From Streptomyces megasporus (GTDB lineage Bacteria > Actinomycetota > Actinomycetes > Streptomycetales > Streptomycetaceae), in NCBI RefSeq assembly GCF_000718985.1, contig NZ_JODL01000005.1, positions 248,001-312,000 of the forward strand: DNA of 64,000 nt. Reading direction: 5' to 3'. Of this stretch, positions 45,301-53,204 are shown piece after piece. The notes below the pieces were generated by a model. It was not told the DNA's origin. It did no database searches and saw nothing but the letters and a program-made list of their open reading frames with translations. The position numbers were made by a program, and so were the translations under genes. Position 1 is the first letter of the stretch. Every line of letters starts with the position of its first letter.

Positions 45301-45658
45301 CCACTGGCAGGACGCCCACGCCTCCCGCTACCGCGTCCAGGTCTCCGCCGACGGCAAACGGTGGCGCACGGCCGCGACCGTGCGCGACGGGCGGGGCGGA
45401 CGGGAGACGGTGCGCATGGACGCCCCGGCCGACACCCGTTTCGTCCGGATGGTGGGCGACGAGCGGGCGACCCGCTTCGGGCTGTCCCTGTGGTCCGTGG
45501 AGGTCTACGCCGTACGGGACGACGGGGGCGACGGAGAAAGCAAGGACAGCCGAGACGACCGAGAGGGCCAGGGCCGCCAGGGCGGCCGGGACGGCGAGAA
45601 GGGACGGAACGGCCGGAGCGGCGACGACGGCGAGAGGGCAGGCGACCGCCGGGGGTGA
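42365..45658 (+). CDS. Secreted GH84 family glycosidase (beta-N-acetylglucosaminidase/hyaluronidase type)
   Basis: A 1097-residue exported protein. Signal peptide to about residue 40 (TALVAAFLGGLLSGAPGAHA), a GH20b-like N-terminal domain to about 215, then the catalytic barrel (AVRGTTEGFYGEAWSHEER; YLYAPGDDPFRQ; VQLRFEDASYYEWHC; DNYPVNDYAADRIFLGPYTG). A helical domain, a discoidin-like domain, a NEW3-type beta domain (about 815-920) and a second F5/8 C domain (NTRWSSPAEDGQWVRVELD) follow. The tail is a hydrophilic Asp/Gly/Arg repeat. The catalytic pair reads Glu330-Asp331 instead of the usual Asp-Asp. The GTG at 42365 follows an AAGGG box by about ten bases. Confidence 0.9.
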   Translation: MNHATHGRGARRTGATALVAAFLGGLLSGAPGAHAAPPGPDATGGTAPAADGREDVAARGDVPAVWPRPQSLRGRGAAVPVTDEVTVLADADADSRALGVVRDTLRAAGARDVRTLRPGEASRARGLVVRVGGAPAEQALRALRASERGDLPAGGYRLAVGRADDLGDPGGTVALAGVGDDGLFHAAQTLRQLVVTGEDGRRAFAGVTVRDWPATAVRGTTEGFYGEAWSHEERLAHLDFMGRTKQNRYLYAPGDDPFRQSHWRDPYPAERRAQFRELAERARRNHVVLGWAVSPGQSMCLASDGDRRALLRKVDAMVALGVRAVQLRFEDASYYEWHCGRDADHYGYGPESAARAHAELTNELAAHLAERYGTGRGAVPLSVLPTEFYQDGSTEYRRAFAKALRGDVEVAWTGVGVVPATITGAETAEARSVFRQPLATLDNYPVNDYAADRIFLGPYTGREPAVANRSAELLANAMEQATASRVPLFTVADYAWNPRAYRPEESWEAAVDDLAGAGEPGGTVDRETREALRAFAANNSSSVLDEEESAYLAPLLDAYWDAHASHDEERFADAEGRLRDAFAVLRDSPEHLAEVADGALTDETRPWVGQLARHGRAGGHALDMLAAQRRGDGAAAWQARLKLERLRDEADRSGVTVGEGVLPDFVDKALGIADHWSGSGGRSSEPKRSGERVRGGPAPLPGSSPKDAVDGDPATAFRAARAPAPGAEELELRLPRPRSLEVVTVQSEPGSGARAAVEAHVPGKGWKKLGDLSDHGWTEVRADGLRADAVRLAWRHGSKAPVIHELTPWYSDGPGAELALARTETNAVIGGAPAAVEARLTGNRPTDVRGRLTVRAPEGFTVRAPRRVTLQRGVPATATVEVRAGKDVRPGTYDVPVTLTTAEGETRKATLTVRAYPPTGGPDLARGARADSSADETEDFPAAAVVDGDPNTRWSSPAEDGQWVRVELDRPARVGEVRLHWQDAHASRYRVQVSADGKRWRTAATVRDGRGGRETVRMDAPADTRFVRMVGDERATRFGLSLWSVEVYAVRDDGGDGESKDSRDDREGQGRQGGRDGEKGRNGRSGDDGERAGDRRG

Positions 45659-45779
45659 CGACGTGGGCGCGCCGGAGCCGGCACCGGCCGCGGTTCCTCG
45701 CGCGAGGCCCGCGGCCGGCCCCGATCCCGGGGCCGAATCCGGGGCCGACGACGACCCCGAAGACGACGAAACCCGAATC

Positions 45780-46319
45780 TCAGGCGGATGTCCTGCCGTC
45801 GATTCGGGCCAGTGCCTCCTCCGCGCCGTACGGTCGCAGGTACGGCAACCAGCGCGGGTCGCGATGCCCCGTTCCGATGATCCGCCAGGCCAGGCCCGTC
45901 GGTGGCGCGGGTTGATGCCTCATCCGCCACCCCAGTTCGGAGATGTGGCGGTCGGCCTTCGTGTGGTTGCAGCGGCGGCAGGCCGCCACGACGTTGTCCC
46001 AGGAGTGTTGCCCGCCACGACTGCGCGGAACGACGTGGTCGACGCTGGTTGCGACGCCACCGCAGTACACGCATCTGCCGCCGTCACGGGCGAACAGGGC
46101 GCGGCGGGTGAGCGGCACGGTGCCGCGGAAGGGCACGCGGACGAAGCGTTTCAGGCGTACGACGCTCGGGGCGGGTATGGCTTGGGTGGCGCTGTGCATC
46201 AGGGCGCCGGAATCCTCCAGGCTTATCGCCTTTCCATTGAGGACGAGGATGAGCGCGCGGCGGAGCGGTACGACGCCGAGCGGCTCGTACGACGCGTTGA
46301 GGACCAGGACATGCGGCAC
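45780..46319 (-). CDS. HNH endonuclease-family protein
   Basis: A 179-residue protein of the actinobacterial HNH family: VLVLNASYEPLGVVPLRRAL at the N-terminus and a zinc-supported HNH motif (CVYCGGVATSVDHVVPRSRG, then NVVAACRRCNHTKADR). The histidine, asparagine and four cysteines expected of an HNH/McrA-type nuclease are present. The GTG at 46319 has AAGGAGG six bases upstream. Its cellular role is unknown; it is a stand-alone gene divergent from the MscS channel and not part of a visible restriction system. Confidence 0.92.
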   Translation of the reverse strand: MPHVLVLNASYEPLGVVPLRRALILVLNGKAISLEDSGALMHSATQAIPAPSVVRLKRFVRVPFRGTVPLTRRALFARDGGRCVYCGGVATSVDHVVPRSRGGQHSWDNVVAACRRCNHTKADRHISELGWRMRHQPAPPTGLAWRIIGTGHRDPRWLPYLRPYGAEEALARIDGRTSA

Positions 46320-46545
46320 GGTGCCTCCTTGTACGTCGGCGGCGCGTGGCTCGCGCCGGGACGATCTCCCCCAGTGTGTCCCGCGTCCCGGTGGCTGCGC
46401 CACCACGATCGCGTAACGCGCTGAGCGTGTTTTCGACCACACACCGTTTCTCCCCCTCCCGCCCCCGCTGTTATCCCATGACCGCCCGGAACGGAGCGGC
46501 CGGTCGGACGGGGTGTCCCCCGTTAGTGTGTCGAGAGTGGACTCG

Positions 46546-47733
46546 ATGAACGACGCGCACGAGACGGCCACGAACGCCGCCGGCTGGATAGAGGAGAACT
46601 GGGGCGTCTGGCTCGCCACCGGCCTGCGCATCCTGCTGATCCTGGTGATAGCGGTCGTGCTGCGCTCGGTGATCCGCCGGGCCATCACCCGGTTGATCGC
46701 CCGGATGAACCGCAACGCCGAGGCCGAGGCGAGCGGCAACGCGCTGCGCGGCCTGCTGGTCAACGCCGAGCGGCGGCGCCAGCGCACCGAGGCGATCGGT
46801 TCGGTGCTGCGCAGCGTCGCCACGTTCGTCATCATGGGCACGGCGGTGCTGATCACCCTGTCGACCCTGGGCATCGACCTCGCGCCGCTGCTGGCCAGCG
46901 CCGGCGTCGCCGGCGTGGCGATCGGCTTCGGCGCCCGGAACCTGGTCACGGACGTGCTGAGCGGGATGTTCGTCCTCCTGGAGGACCAGTACGGGGTCGG
47001 GGACCGGATCGACGCGGGCGAGGCCACCGGCACGGTGCTGGAGATCGGGCTGCGGGTGACCAAGCTGCGCGGCGACGACGGCGAGATCTGGTACGTCCGC
47101 AACGGCGAGATCAAGCGGGTCGGCAACCTCAGCCAGGGGTGGGCGACGGCCTCCCTGGACGTGGAGGTGCGCGCCGAGGAGGACTTGGACGAGGTCCGGG
47201 CGGCCATCGTCGCGGCCGGCGAGGAGATGTCCACCTCCTCGCCGTGGGACGAGGTGCTGTGGGCGCCGGTGGAGGTGCTGGGCCTGAACTCGGTGACGCT
47301 GGAGACGATGGTGATCCGCGTCTCGGCGAAGACCATGCCGGGCAAGGCGCTGCCGGTGGAGCGCGAACTGCGCGCGCGGATCAAGCGGGCGCTGGACGCG
47401 CGGGGCATCCGGATGGTGGACGAGGAGGCGCTGACCGCCCTGCGCAGGCTGGACGCCGACCTGGAGCGCGGCCCGGAGCGCGGCCTGGACGGGGGGCCGG
47501 GGCGGGGCATGGTGAAGGACCGGGACGGGATCCTCGCCAAGGATCCGGCCAAGAGTCCGTCCGAGGGGCTGTCCAAGGGGCTGTCCGAGGGGCTGTCCAA
47601 GGCCCTGACCGGCGACCCGGCCAAGTCCCCGCTCGAATCCCCGGTCAAGTCCCCGCCCAGGTCCCCGGCCGACTCCCTGGCGAAGGAGACCGGCGCGGAC
47701 CGGGGCCGGGGCGGGAGCCGACCGACCGCGTAG
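46546..47733 (+). CDS. MscS-family mechanosensitive ion channel
   Basis: A 395-residue membrane channel. Helices lie at about 22-45 (WLATGLRILLILVIAVVLRS) and 85-105, and the pore helix is PLLASAGVAGVAIGFGARN, followed by the MscS beta domain (LEDQYGVGDRIDAGEATGTV and IWYVRNGEIKRVGNLSQGW). After residue 310 comes a low-complexity tail with repeats of the type GLSKGLSEGLSK and KSP, probably cytoplasmic and disordered. The start could be the ATG at 46546 or the GTG at 46537; the ATG has slightly better upstream purines. Confidence 0.9.
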   Translation: MNDAHETATNAAGWIEENWGVWLATGLRILLILVIAVVLRSVIRRAITRLIARMNRNAEAEASGNALRGLLVNAERRRQRTEAIGSVLRSVATFVIMGTAVLITLSTLGIDLAPLLASAGVAGVAIGFGARNLVTDVLSGMFVLLEDQYGVGDRIDAGEATGTVLEIGLRVTKLRGDDGEIWYVRNGEIKRVGNLSQGWATASLDVEVRAEEDLDEVRAAIVAAGEEMSTSSPWDEVLWAPVEVLGLNSVTLETMVIRVSAKTMPGKALPVERELRARIKRALDARGIRMVDEEALTALRRLDADLERGPERGLDGGPGRGMVKDRDGILAKDPAKSPSEGLSKGLSEGLSKALTGDPAKSPLESPVKSPPRSPADSLAKETGADRGRGGSRPTA

Positions 47734-47797
47734 GACACGGTCCGCGTGGAACACGGCGCGGGGCACGAGGGGTGCGAGGGCCGTTCCGGCCCGTTCG

Positions 47798-47861
47798 TTG
47801 ACGTGGGTCGGGGGCGGGTCTACTGTCCTGTCCCGCACAACTGGAAACTTTCCTGACAGTA
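47798..47861 (+). promoter_or_regulatory. csnR promoter and CsnR-type operator
   Basis: A -35 TTGACG (47798-47803) and -10 TACTGT (47821-47826) are separated by exactly 17 bases. The palindrome CTGGAAACTTTCCTG (47841-47855) lies just past the expected start of transcription; it resembles the GGAAANTTTCC-type boxes described for CsnR. A second symmetric pair, TACTGTC and GACAGTA (47821-47827 and 47855-47861), frames it. Confidence 0.8.
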
Positions 47862-47877
47862 ACGGGCGGGAGAGCCG

Positions 47878-49110
47878 ATGGCCGGTACGACCCCGGGGAC
47901 GCCTCGGGTGCTGCGCACGATGAACGACCGCGCGGCGCTGGAACTGCTGCTCGCCCACGGCCCGCTGTCGCGCAGCCGCATCGGCAAGCTCACCGGGCTG
48001 TCCAAACCGACCGCGTCCCAGCTCCTGGCCCGTCTGGAGGCCGCGGGCCTGGTCGTCGTCACCGGCACCAGCCAGGGGCGTCCCGGGCCGGGCGCCCAGC
48101 TCTACTCCCTCGATCCGACCGTCGCGTACGTCGCCGGCGTGGACGTCACCACCACCCGCGTCCGGGCCGCGGTCGCCGACATCACCGGCCGCACCGTCGG
48201 CGCCTTCGAACTGCCCGCCTCCGGGCGGCGGTCCGACGAGGGCGCCGTCCGGCAGGTCGTGACCGCCGTGGACGGCGCCGTCGAGGACGCCGGGCTCACC
48301 CGCGACGCCCTGCACCGCGTCGTCATCGGCACGCCGGGCGCCTTCGATCCCCGGACCGGACGGCTGCGCTACGCCTCCCACCTGCCCGGCTGGCACTCCC
48401 CCACCCTCCTGGAGGAGTTGGCCGCCGCCCTGCCGGTGCCGCTGGAGTACGACAACGACGTCAACCTCGTCGCCGTCGCCGAACAGCGGCTGGGAGCCGC
48501 CCGCGGTCACGACGACTTCGTCCTGCTGTGGAACGAGGAGGGCATCGGAGCCGCCCTGGTGCTCGGCGGGCGTCTGCACCGCGGCTGGACCGGCGGCGCG
48601 GGAGAGGTCGGCTTCCTGCCGGTGCCCGGCGTCCCGCTGATGCGCCGGGTCGCGCAGGCGGGCGGTGGCGGCTTCCAGGAGTTGGCGGGCGCCGCCGCCG
48701 TGGTGCGGACCGCCCGCGAGCTGGGGCTGCGGCCTCCTCGGGGGCCGGCTCGGGAGGTCGCCGCCGCCCTCCTCGCCCGCGCGGCCGACCACGCGGGCCC
48801 GAACGGCGTCGCGGACGGCGGACCGGACGGTCCCGAGGGGGAGTTGCTGCGCCGGACGGCCACCGCGCTGGCGACCGGACTCGCCGCGATGGTCGCCGTC
48901 CTCGACCCCGAACTCGTCGTCCTGTCCGGCGGCGTGCTGACCGCCGGGGGCGAGGCGCTGCGCGCGCTGATCCAGCGGGAGCTGGCCGAACTGGCCGCCC
49001 CCAGACCCCGGCTGGTCGTCGGCGCCGTCACCGAACACCCCGTGCTCAGCGGGGCGTTGGAGAGCGCCCTGACCACCACCCGCGACCGGGTGTTCGACAC
49101 CTCCCGCTGA
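47878..49110 (+). CDS. csnR: ROK-family transcriptional repressor, CsnR-like
   Basis: A 410-residue ROK repressor. The winged helix is at residues 15-65 (LLAHGPLSRSRIGKLTGLSK, PTASQLLARLEAAGLV), and the sugar-kinase-like domain follows (GVDVTTTRVRAAVADITG; EYDNDVNLVAVAEQRLG; WTGGAGEVGFLPV). In place of the ROK zinc motif there is a cysteine-free segment, so zinc binding is unlikely. Its position ahead of a GH4 and a kinase gene matches csnR, which in S. coelicolor and S. lividans represses chitosan-oligosaccharide genes. GGGAGA lies seven bases before the ATG. Confidence 0.85.
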   Translation: MAGTTPGTPRVLRTMNDRAALELLLAHGPLSRSRIGKLTGLSKPTASQLLARLEAAGLVVVTGTSQGRPGPGAQLYSLDPTVAYVAGVDVTTTRVRAAVADITGRTVGAFELPASGRRSDEGAVRQVVTAVDGAVEDAGLTRDALHRVVIGTPGAFDPRTGRLRYASHLPGWHSPTLLEELAAALPVPLEYDNDVNLVAVAEQRLGAARGHDDFVLLWNEEGIGAALVLGGRLHRGWTGGAGEVGFLPVPGVPLMRRVAQAGGGGFQELAGAAAVVRTARELGLRPPRGPAREVAAALLARAADHAGPNGVADGGPDGPEGELLRRTATALATGLAAMVAVLDPELVVLSGGVLTAGGEALRALIQRELAELAAPRPRLVVGAVTEHPVLSGALESALTTTRDRVFDTSR

Positions 49111-49191
49111 CCCCGGTCGGCCCCGCCACCAGCCCCGCCGCCAGACCCGCCGATCCCGCGCCCGCGCCGTATCCGAGGAGGACCAGGCCCC

Positions 49192-50463
49192 GTGAAACTC
49201 GCAGTGGTAGGTGGCGGTTCCACCTACACCCCCGAACTCGTCGACGGCTTCGCCCGGTTGCGGGACGTCCTCCCCGTCACCGAACTGGTCCTGGCCGACC
49301 CGGCGGAGGAGCGGCTGGAGACGGTGGGCGGGCTCGCCCGGCGCATCCTCGCCCGCGCCGACCACCCGGCCACCGTCACCACCACCTCCGACCTGGACGC
49401 GGCCGTCGCGGACGCCCACGCCGTCCTCCTCCAACTCCGCGTCGGCGGCCAGGCGGCCCGCGAGCGGGACGAGAGCTGGCCGCTGGAGTGCGGCTGCGTC
49501 GGGCAGGAGACCACCGGCGCCGGCGGGCTGGCCAAGGCGCTGCGCACCGTACCCGTCGTGCTGGACATCGCCGAACGGGTGCGCCGCGCCAACCCCGACG
49601 CGTGGATCGTCGACTTCACCAACCCGGTCGGCATCGTCACCCGCGCGCTGCTGACCGAGGGTCACCGCGCGGTGGGTCTGTGCAACGTGGCGATCGGCTT
49701 CCAGCGCAAGTTCGCCGCCCTGCTGGGGGTCGCCCCCGAGGAGGTCCACCTCGACCACGTCGGGCTCAACCACCTCACCTGGGAGCTGGGCGTGCGCCTG
49801 GGCGGGCCGGGCGGCGCGGACCTCCTGCCCGGGCTGCTGGCCGAGCACGGCGGGACCATCGCCGCCGACCTGCGGATGCCGAAGACCCTCCTGGAGAGGC
49901 TGGGCGCCGTGCCCTCGTACTACCTGCGCTACTTCTACGCGCACGACGAGGTGGTGGCCGAGATGCGCACCAAACCCTCGCGGGCGGCGGAGGTCGCCGC
50001 GATGGAGCGGAGGCTGCTGGAGATGTACGCCGACCCGACGTTGGACACCAAACCGGAACTGCTCTCCAAACGCGGCGGCGCCTACTACTCCGAGGCCGCC
50101 GTCGCCCTGGTCGCCGCGCTGCTGGGCAGCGCCGAAGACGGCGGCGGCGTGCAGGTGGTGAACGTCCGCAACGACGGCACCCTGCCCTTCCTCCCCGACG
50201 ACGCGGTGATCGAGGTGCCGGCCGAGGTCTCCCCGGCGGGCGCGCGGCCCCTGCCCGTGGCGCCGCTCTCCCCGCTCCACACGGGTCTGATCTCGGCCGT
50301 GACGTCGTACGAGCACCTGGCGCTGGAGGCCGCCCTGCGCGGTGGCCGGGACCGGGTGTTCGCCGCGCTGCTGGCCCACCCGCTCGTCGGGCAGTACGCC
50401 CTCGCCGAGCAGTTGACCGACCGTCTGATCGCGCACAACCGGGAGCACCTCGCATGGGCCTGA
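49192..50463 (+). CDS. csnH: GH4 glycosidase (6-phospho-beta-glucosidase type), CsnH-like
   Basis: NAD- and metal-dependent GH4 enzymes hydrolyse glycosides by an oxidation-elimination route. The 423-residue protein has the dinucleotide-binding start MKLAVVGGGSTYTPELVDGF, the metal-site regions VDFTNPVGIVTRALL and GLCNVAIGFQRKF, and the catalytic loop HVGLNHLTWELGVRLGG. GAGGAGG lies upstream of the GTG. It starts only 81 bases after csnR, where the transporter genes csnE, csnF and csnG would be expected. It probably acts on (phospho-)glucosamine oligosaccharides. Confidence 0.88.
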   Translation: MKLAVVGGGSTYTPELVDGFARLRDVLPVTELVLADPAEERLETVGGLARRILARADHPATVTTTSDLDAAVADAHAVLLQLRVGGQAARERDESWPLECGCVGQETTGAGGLAKALRTVPVVLDIAERVRRANPDAWIVDFTNPVGIVTRALLTEGHRAVGLCNVAIGFQRKFAALLGVAPEEVHLDHVGLNHLTWELGVRLGGPGGADLLPGLLAEHGGTIAADLRMPKTLLERLGAVPSYYLRYFYAHDEVVAEMRTKPSRAAEVAAMERRLLEMYADPTLDTKPELLSKRGGAYYSEAAVALVAALLGSAEDGGGVQVVNVRNDGTLPFLPDDAVIEVPAEVSPAGARPLPVAPLSPLHTGLISAVTSYEHLALEAALRGGRDRVFAALLAHPLVGQYALAEQLTDRLIAHNREHLAWA

Positions 50464-51518
50464 CGCCCGCCTCCGCCTCGACCGCCTCCACCGACTCCAC
50501 CGCCTCCCCCACGGTCGCGGTCCTGGCGATCGACGCGGGCAACAGCAAGACCGACGTGGCGCTGGTCGCCGGGGACGGGAGCGTCCTGGGCTCCGCGCGG
50601 GGCGGGGGGTTCCAGCCGCCGGTGGTCGGGGCGGAGGCGGCCGTCGAGGCCCTGGGTGAGACCGTGGTCCGGGCGGCGAGGGACGCGGGGTTGGACGCCG
50701 ACGCCGTCGGCTCGGGCGCTCCCCTGGCCGAGCACGTCTCGGCCTGCCTGGCCAACGCCGATCTGCCGCGTGAGGAGCGGGAGTTGGCGGCCCTGGTCGA
50801 CGGTCGCGGCTGGGGCCGCGGCAGCGAGGTCGCCAACGACACGTTCGCGATCCTGCGCGCGGGGCTGCCCGACGACGGCTCGGTGCGGCACGGGGTCGCC
50901 GTCGTCTGCGGCGCGGGCGTCAACTGCGTCGGGGTCGCCGAGGACGGCCGCACCCACCGCTTCCCCGCCGTCGGCCGGCTCTCCGGCGACTGGGGCGGCG
51001 GCGGAGGGCTGGCCGAGGAGGCGCTGTGGCACGCCGCCCGCGCCGAGGACGGCCGGGGCGAGGACACCGAGCTGGCCAGGGCGCTGCCCGCCCGTTTCGG
51101 CCTGCCCGACATGTACGCGCTGATCGAGGCGTTCCACCTGGGCGACCTGCCGAGTGGGCGCCGCCACGACCTCGTCCCCGTCCTCTTCGAGGTCGCCGAC
51201 GGCGGTGACGCGGTCGCCCGCGCGCTGGTCCACCGGCAGGCCGAGGAGATCGCGGTGATGGCGACGGTCGCGCTGGAACGCCTGGGCCTGCTCGACACCC
51301 CGACCCCGGTCGTGCTGGGCGGCAGCGTCGTGGCGGCCCGGCACCAACTGCTCCACGGGAGGCTCCTGGAGCTGTTCGCCGAGCGCGCCCCCCGCGCCGA
51401 CGTCGACGTGATCACCGCCCCTCCCGTGCTCGGCGCGGCGCTGCTGGCCCTGGACCGGCTCGCGGCCGGGACGGACGCCTGCGCCCGGCTCCGCGCCCAC
51501 CACGCCGTGCGCGGCTGA
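50454..51518 (+). CDS. csnK: BadF/BadG-type sugar kinase (N-acetylglucosamine/glucosamine kinase-like), CsnK-like
   Basis: A 354-residue ASKHA-fold kinase. The phosphate-1 motif is LAIDAGNSKTDVALVAGDG near residue 25; VCGAGVNCVGVAEDG and GDWGGGGGLAEEALWHAARA follow, and the adenosine region is VVLGGSVVAARHQLL. The first 20 residues are a Ser/Thr/Ala linker. The ATG lies inside csnH, ten bases before its stop, so translation is coupled. In the csn operon this gene is predicted to phosphorylate glucosamine released from chitosan oligosaccharides. Confidence 0.88.
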   Translation: MGLTPASASTASTDSTASPTVAVLAIDAGNSKTDVALVAGDGSVLGSARGGGFQPPVVGAEAAVEALGETVVRAARDAGLDADAVGSGAPLAEHVSACLANADLPREERELAALVDGRGWGRGSEVANDTFAILRAGLPDDGSVRHGVAVVCGAGVNCVGVAEDGRTHRFPAVGRLSGDWGGGGGLAEEALWHAARAEDGRGEDTELARALPARFGLPDMYALIEAFHLGDLPSGRRHDLVPVLFEVADGGDAVARALVHRQAEEIAVMATVALERLGLLDTPTPVVLGGSVVAARHQLLHGRLLELFAERAPRADVDVITAPPVLGAALLALDRLAAGTDACARLRAHHAVRG

Positions 51519-51754
51519 CCGTCCCCCGCGTCCCGCCGGGCGCCGGGCGTCCGGTGGGGCGCGTGGGCGGGCCGGGCGCTCCACGGAGATCGCGATCGGA
51601 ACAAGATCCCGGCGGGGACGGTGTCGTCGCCGCGTCCGGCCGCCATACTGCTGGGCGGGGCTCCTCCGGCTCCGCCGTGTGGGGGCCGCACAGGGGCCGC
51701 GTGGGGGAGAGCGCGGGGCCCGGTGCGTCAGCGACCGAGGGGGAGGTCCGACCA

Positions 51755-53185
51755 GTGACACAGCCGCCGAGCGGTCCGCCTCCGACCCCCGCCGTGCCTC
51801 CCGTCCCGGCGTCCCGGCAGGCACCCCGGTCCGGTGCCTCCGTCGCCGTCCCCGGGCCGCCGCGCCGCACGGCCTGGGCCGAGGGCGTGGACCGGCTGCG
51901 CGCGGCCGCGGTGACCGAACCCGGACGGCTGCGGATCATCGGGGCCGTCCTGGTCGCGCTGGTGCTGGCGTTCGGGGCCGTGACCGCCTGGCAGGTCTCC
52001 GACCGGGCCGCCGCGGCCGAGGCCGTGGTCGCCCGCAGTCAACCGCTGAGCGCCGACGCGGCGAGCCTCTACCGCTGCCTCGCCGACGCCGACACCACCG
52101 CCGCCGGCGCCTTCCTGGCCGGGGGCGACGAGCCGCCCGAGCTGCGCGAGCGGTACGAGAGGGACATCCGCACCGCCTCCCTGCTGCTGACCCGGGCGGC
52201 GGCGAACAGCGACGCCTCGGACCCCGGCTACGCCGAGATCGTCAAGCTCAACCGGGAACTCCCCGTCTACACCGGCCTGGTGGAGACCGCCCGCGCCAAC
52301 AACCGGCAGGGCCTGCCCCTGGGCGGCGCCTACCTGCGCCACGCCGGCGAGCGGATGCGCGAGGAGCTGCTGCCCGCCGCCGAGGCGCTCCACCGCTTCG
52401 AGACCGCCCGGCTCCGCGAGGACCACGGGGCGGCGCGCTCCCGGCCCGTCCTCGCGCTGCTCACCGGGGTCGTCGCGCTCGCCGCGCTCGGCTGGGCCCA
52501 GCGGCGCCACCACCTGCGGACGAACCGGGTGTTCAACCTCGGGCTGCTGGCCGCGACCGTCGCGACGGCCACGACGCTGCTGTGGCTGATCGCCGCGCAC
52601 GGGCTCGCCCGGTCCGGCCTCGACGACTCCGACCGGTACGGCGCACGTTCGCTCCAGGTGCTCAACGAGGCGTGGACGGGCGTCCTCCGGGCCCGCGGCG
52701 ACGAGAACATGACGCTGGTGGCGCGCGGCGGCGGCGCCGAGTACGAGGAGAGCTACCAAGCGGGCATGCGCGAGGTGGCGGGCGACCCGGTGGCCGGGGA
52801 GCGCGACGGCACGGGGCTGCTGGCACGGGCGCTGGCCCTGGCGGACGACGCGGAGGGCCGCACGCCGGTCCGGGACGCGCTGCGGGCCACCGACCGGTGG
52901 CGCGAACACCACGCCACCGCCCGCGCGTTGGAGAACGACGGGCGCTACGACGACGCGGTCGCCCTGGTCGTCGGCCCCGGCCGGGACACCGCGCGGAGCG
53001 CGTTCGACGCGGTGGAGGCGGGTCTGGCCGAGGCCGTGGAGCACGAGCAGCGGGAGTTCGAACGGGCGGCCGAGCGGGGACGGGACGCGCTCGACGGACT
53101 GCCCGCCGGGGCCGGGGCGCTGGCCGTGCTCGGCGCGGTGGGCGTGGTGCTGGGCATCGGCCGCAGGCTGTCGGAGTACCGGTGA
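51755..53185 (+). CDS. GlnX-like membrane protein of the PknG operon
   Basis: A 476-residue membrane protein. After a Pro-rich cytoplasmic N-terminus comes one helix at about 67-87 (IIGAVLVALVLAFGAVTAWQ), an alpha-helical external domain with RCLADADTTAAGAFLAGG, two helices at about 230-290 (VLALLTGVVALAALGWA; LGLLAATVATATTLLWLIAA), a second helical external domain and a last helix near the C-terminus. Together with the next genes it matches glnX-glnH-pknG of mycobacteria, where GlnX passes an external amino-acid signal to PknG. GGAGG lies nine bases before the GTG. A 236-base gap upstream should hold the operon promoter. Confidence 0.8.
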   Translation: MTQPPSGPPPTPAVPPVPASRQAPRSGASVAVPGPPRRTAWAEGVDRLRAAAVTEPGRLRIIGAVLVALVLAFGAVTAWQVSDRAAAAEAVVARSQPLSADAASLYRCLADADTTAAGAFLAGGDEPPELRERYERDIRTASLLLTRAAANSDASDPGYAEIVKLNRELPVYTGLVETARANNRQGLPLGGAYLRHAGERMREELLPAAEALHRFETARLREDHGAARSRPVLALLTGVVALAALGWAQRRHHLRTNRVFNLGLLAATVATATTLLWLIAAHGLARSGLDDSDRYGARSLQVLNEAWTGVLRARGDENMTLVARGGGAEYEESYQAGMREVAGDPVAGERDGTGLLARALALADDAEGRTPVRDALRATDRWREHHATARALENDGRYDDAVALVVGPGRDTARSAFDAVEAGLAEAVEHEQREFERAAERGRDALDGLPAGAGALAVLGAVGVVLGIGRRLSEYR

Positions 53186-53204
53186 GACCGGTGGAGGAAG
53201 ACAC

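Noticed and set aside
45772..45808. Inverted repeat CCCGAATC / GATTCGGG as a GH84 terminator
   Set aside because: Only eight bases with a long loop, and it extends into the HNH coding region; too weak to call.
42070..45915. A 1281-codon plus-strand frame parallel to the GH84 gene
   Set aside because: Arg/Pro/Gly-rich alternative frame of the glycosidase gene with no recognisable domain.
46471..50448. A 1325-codon open frame on the minus strand
   Set aside because: It covers the MscS, csnR and csnH genes in antisense and has shadow composition; those three have clear family motifs.
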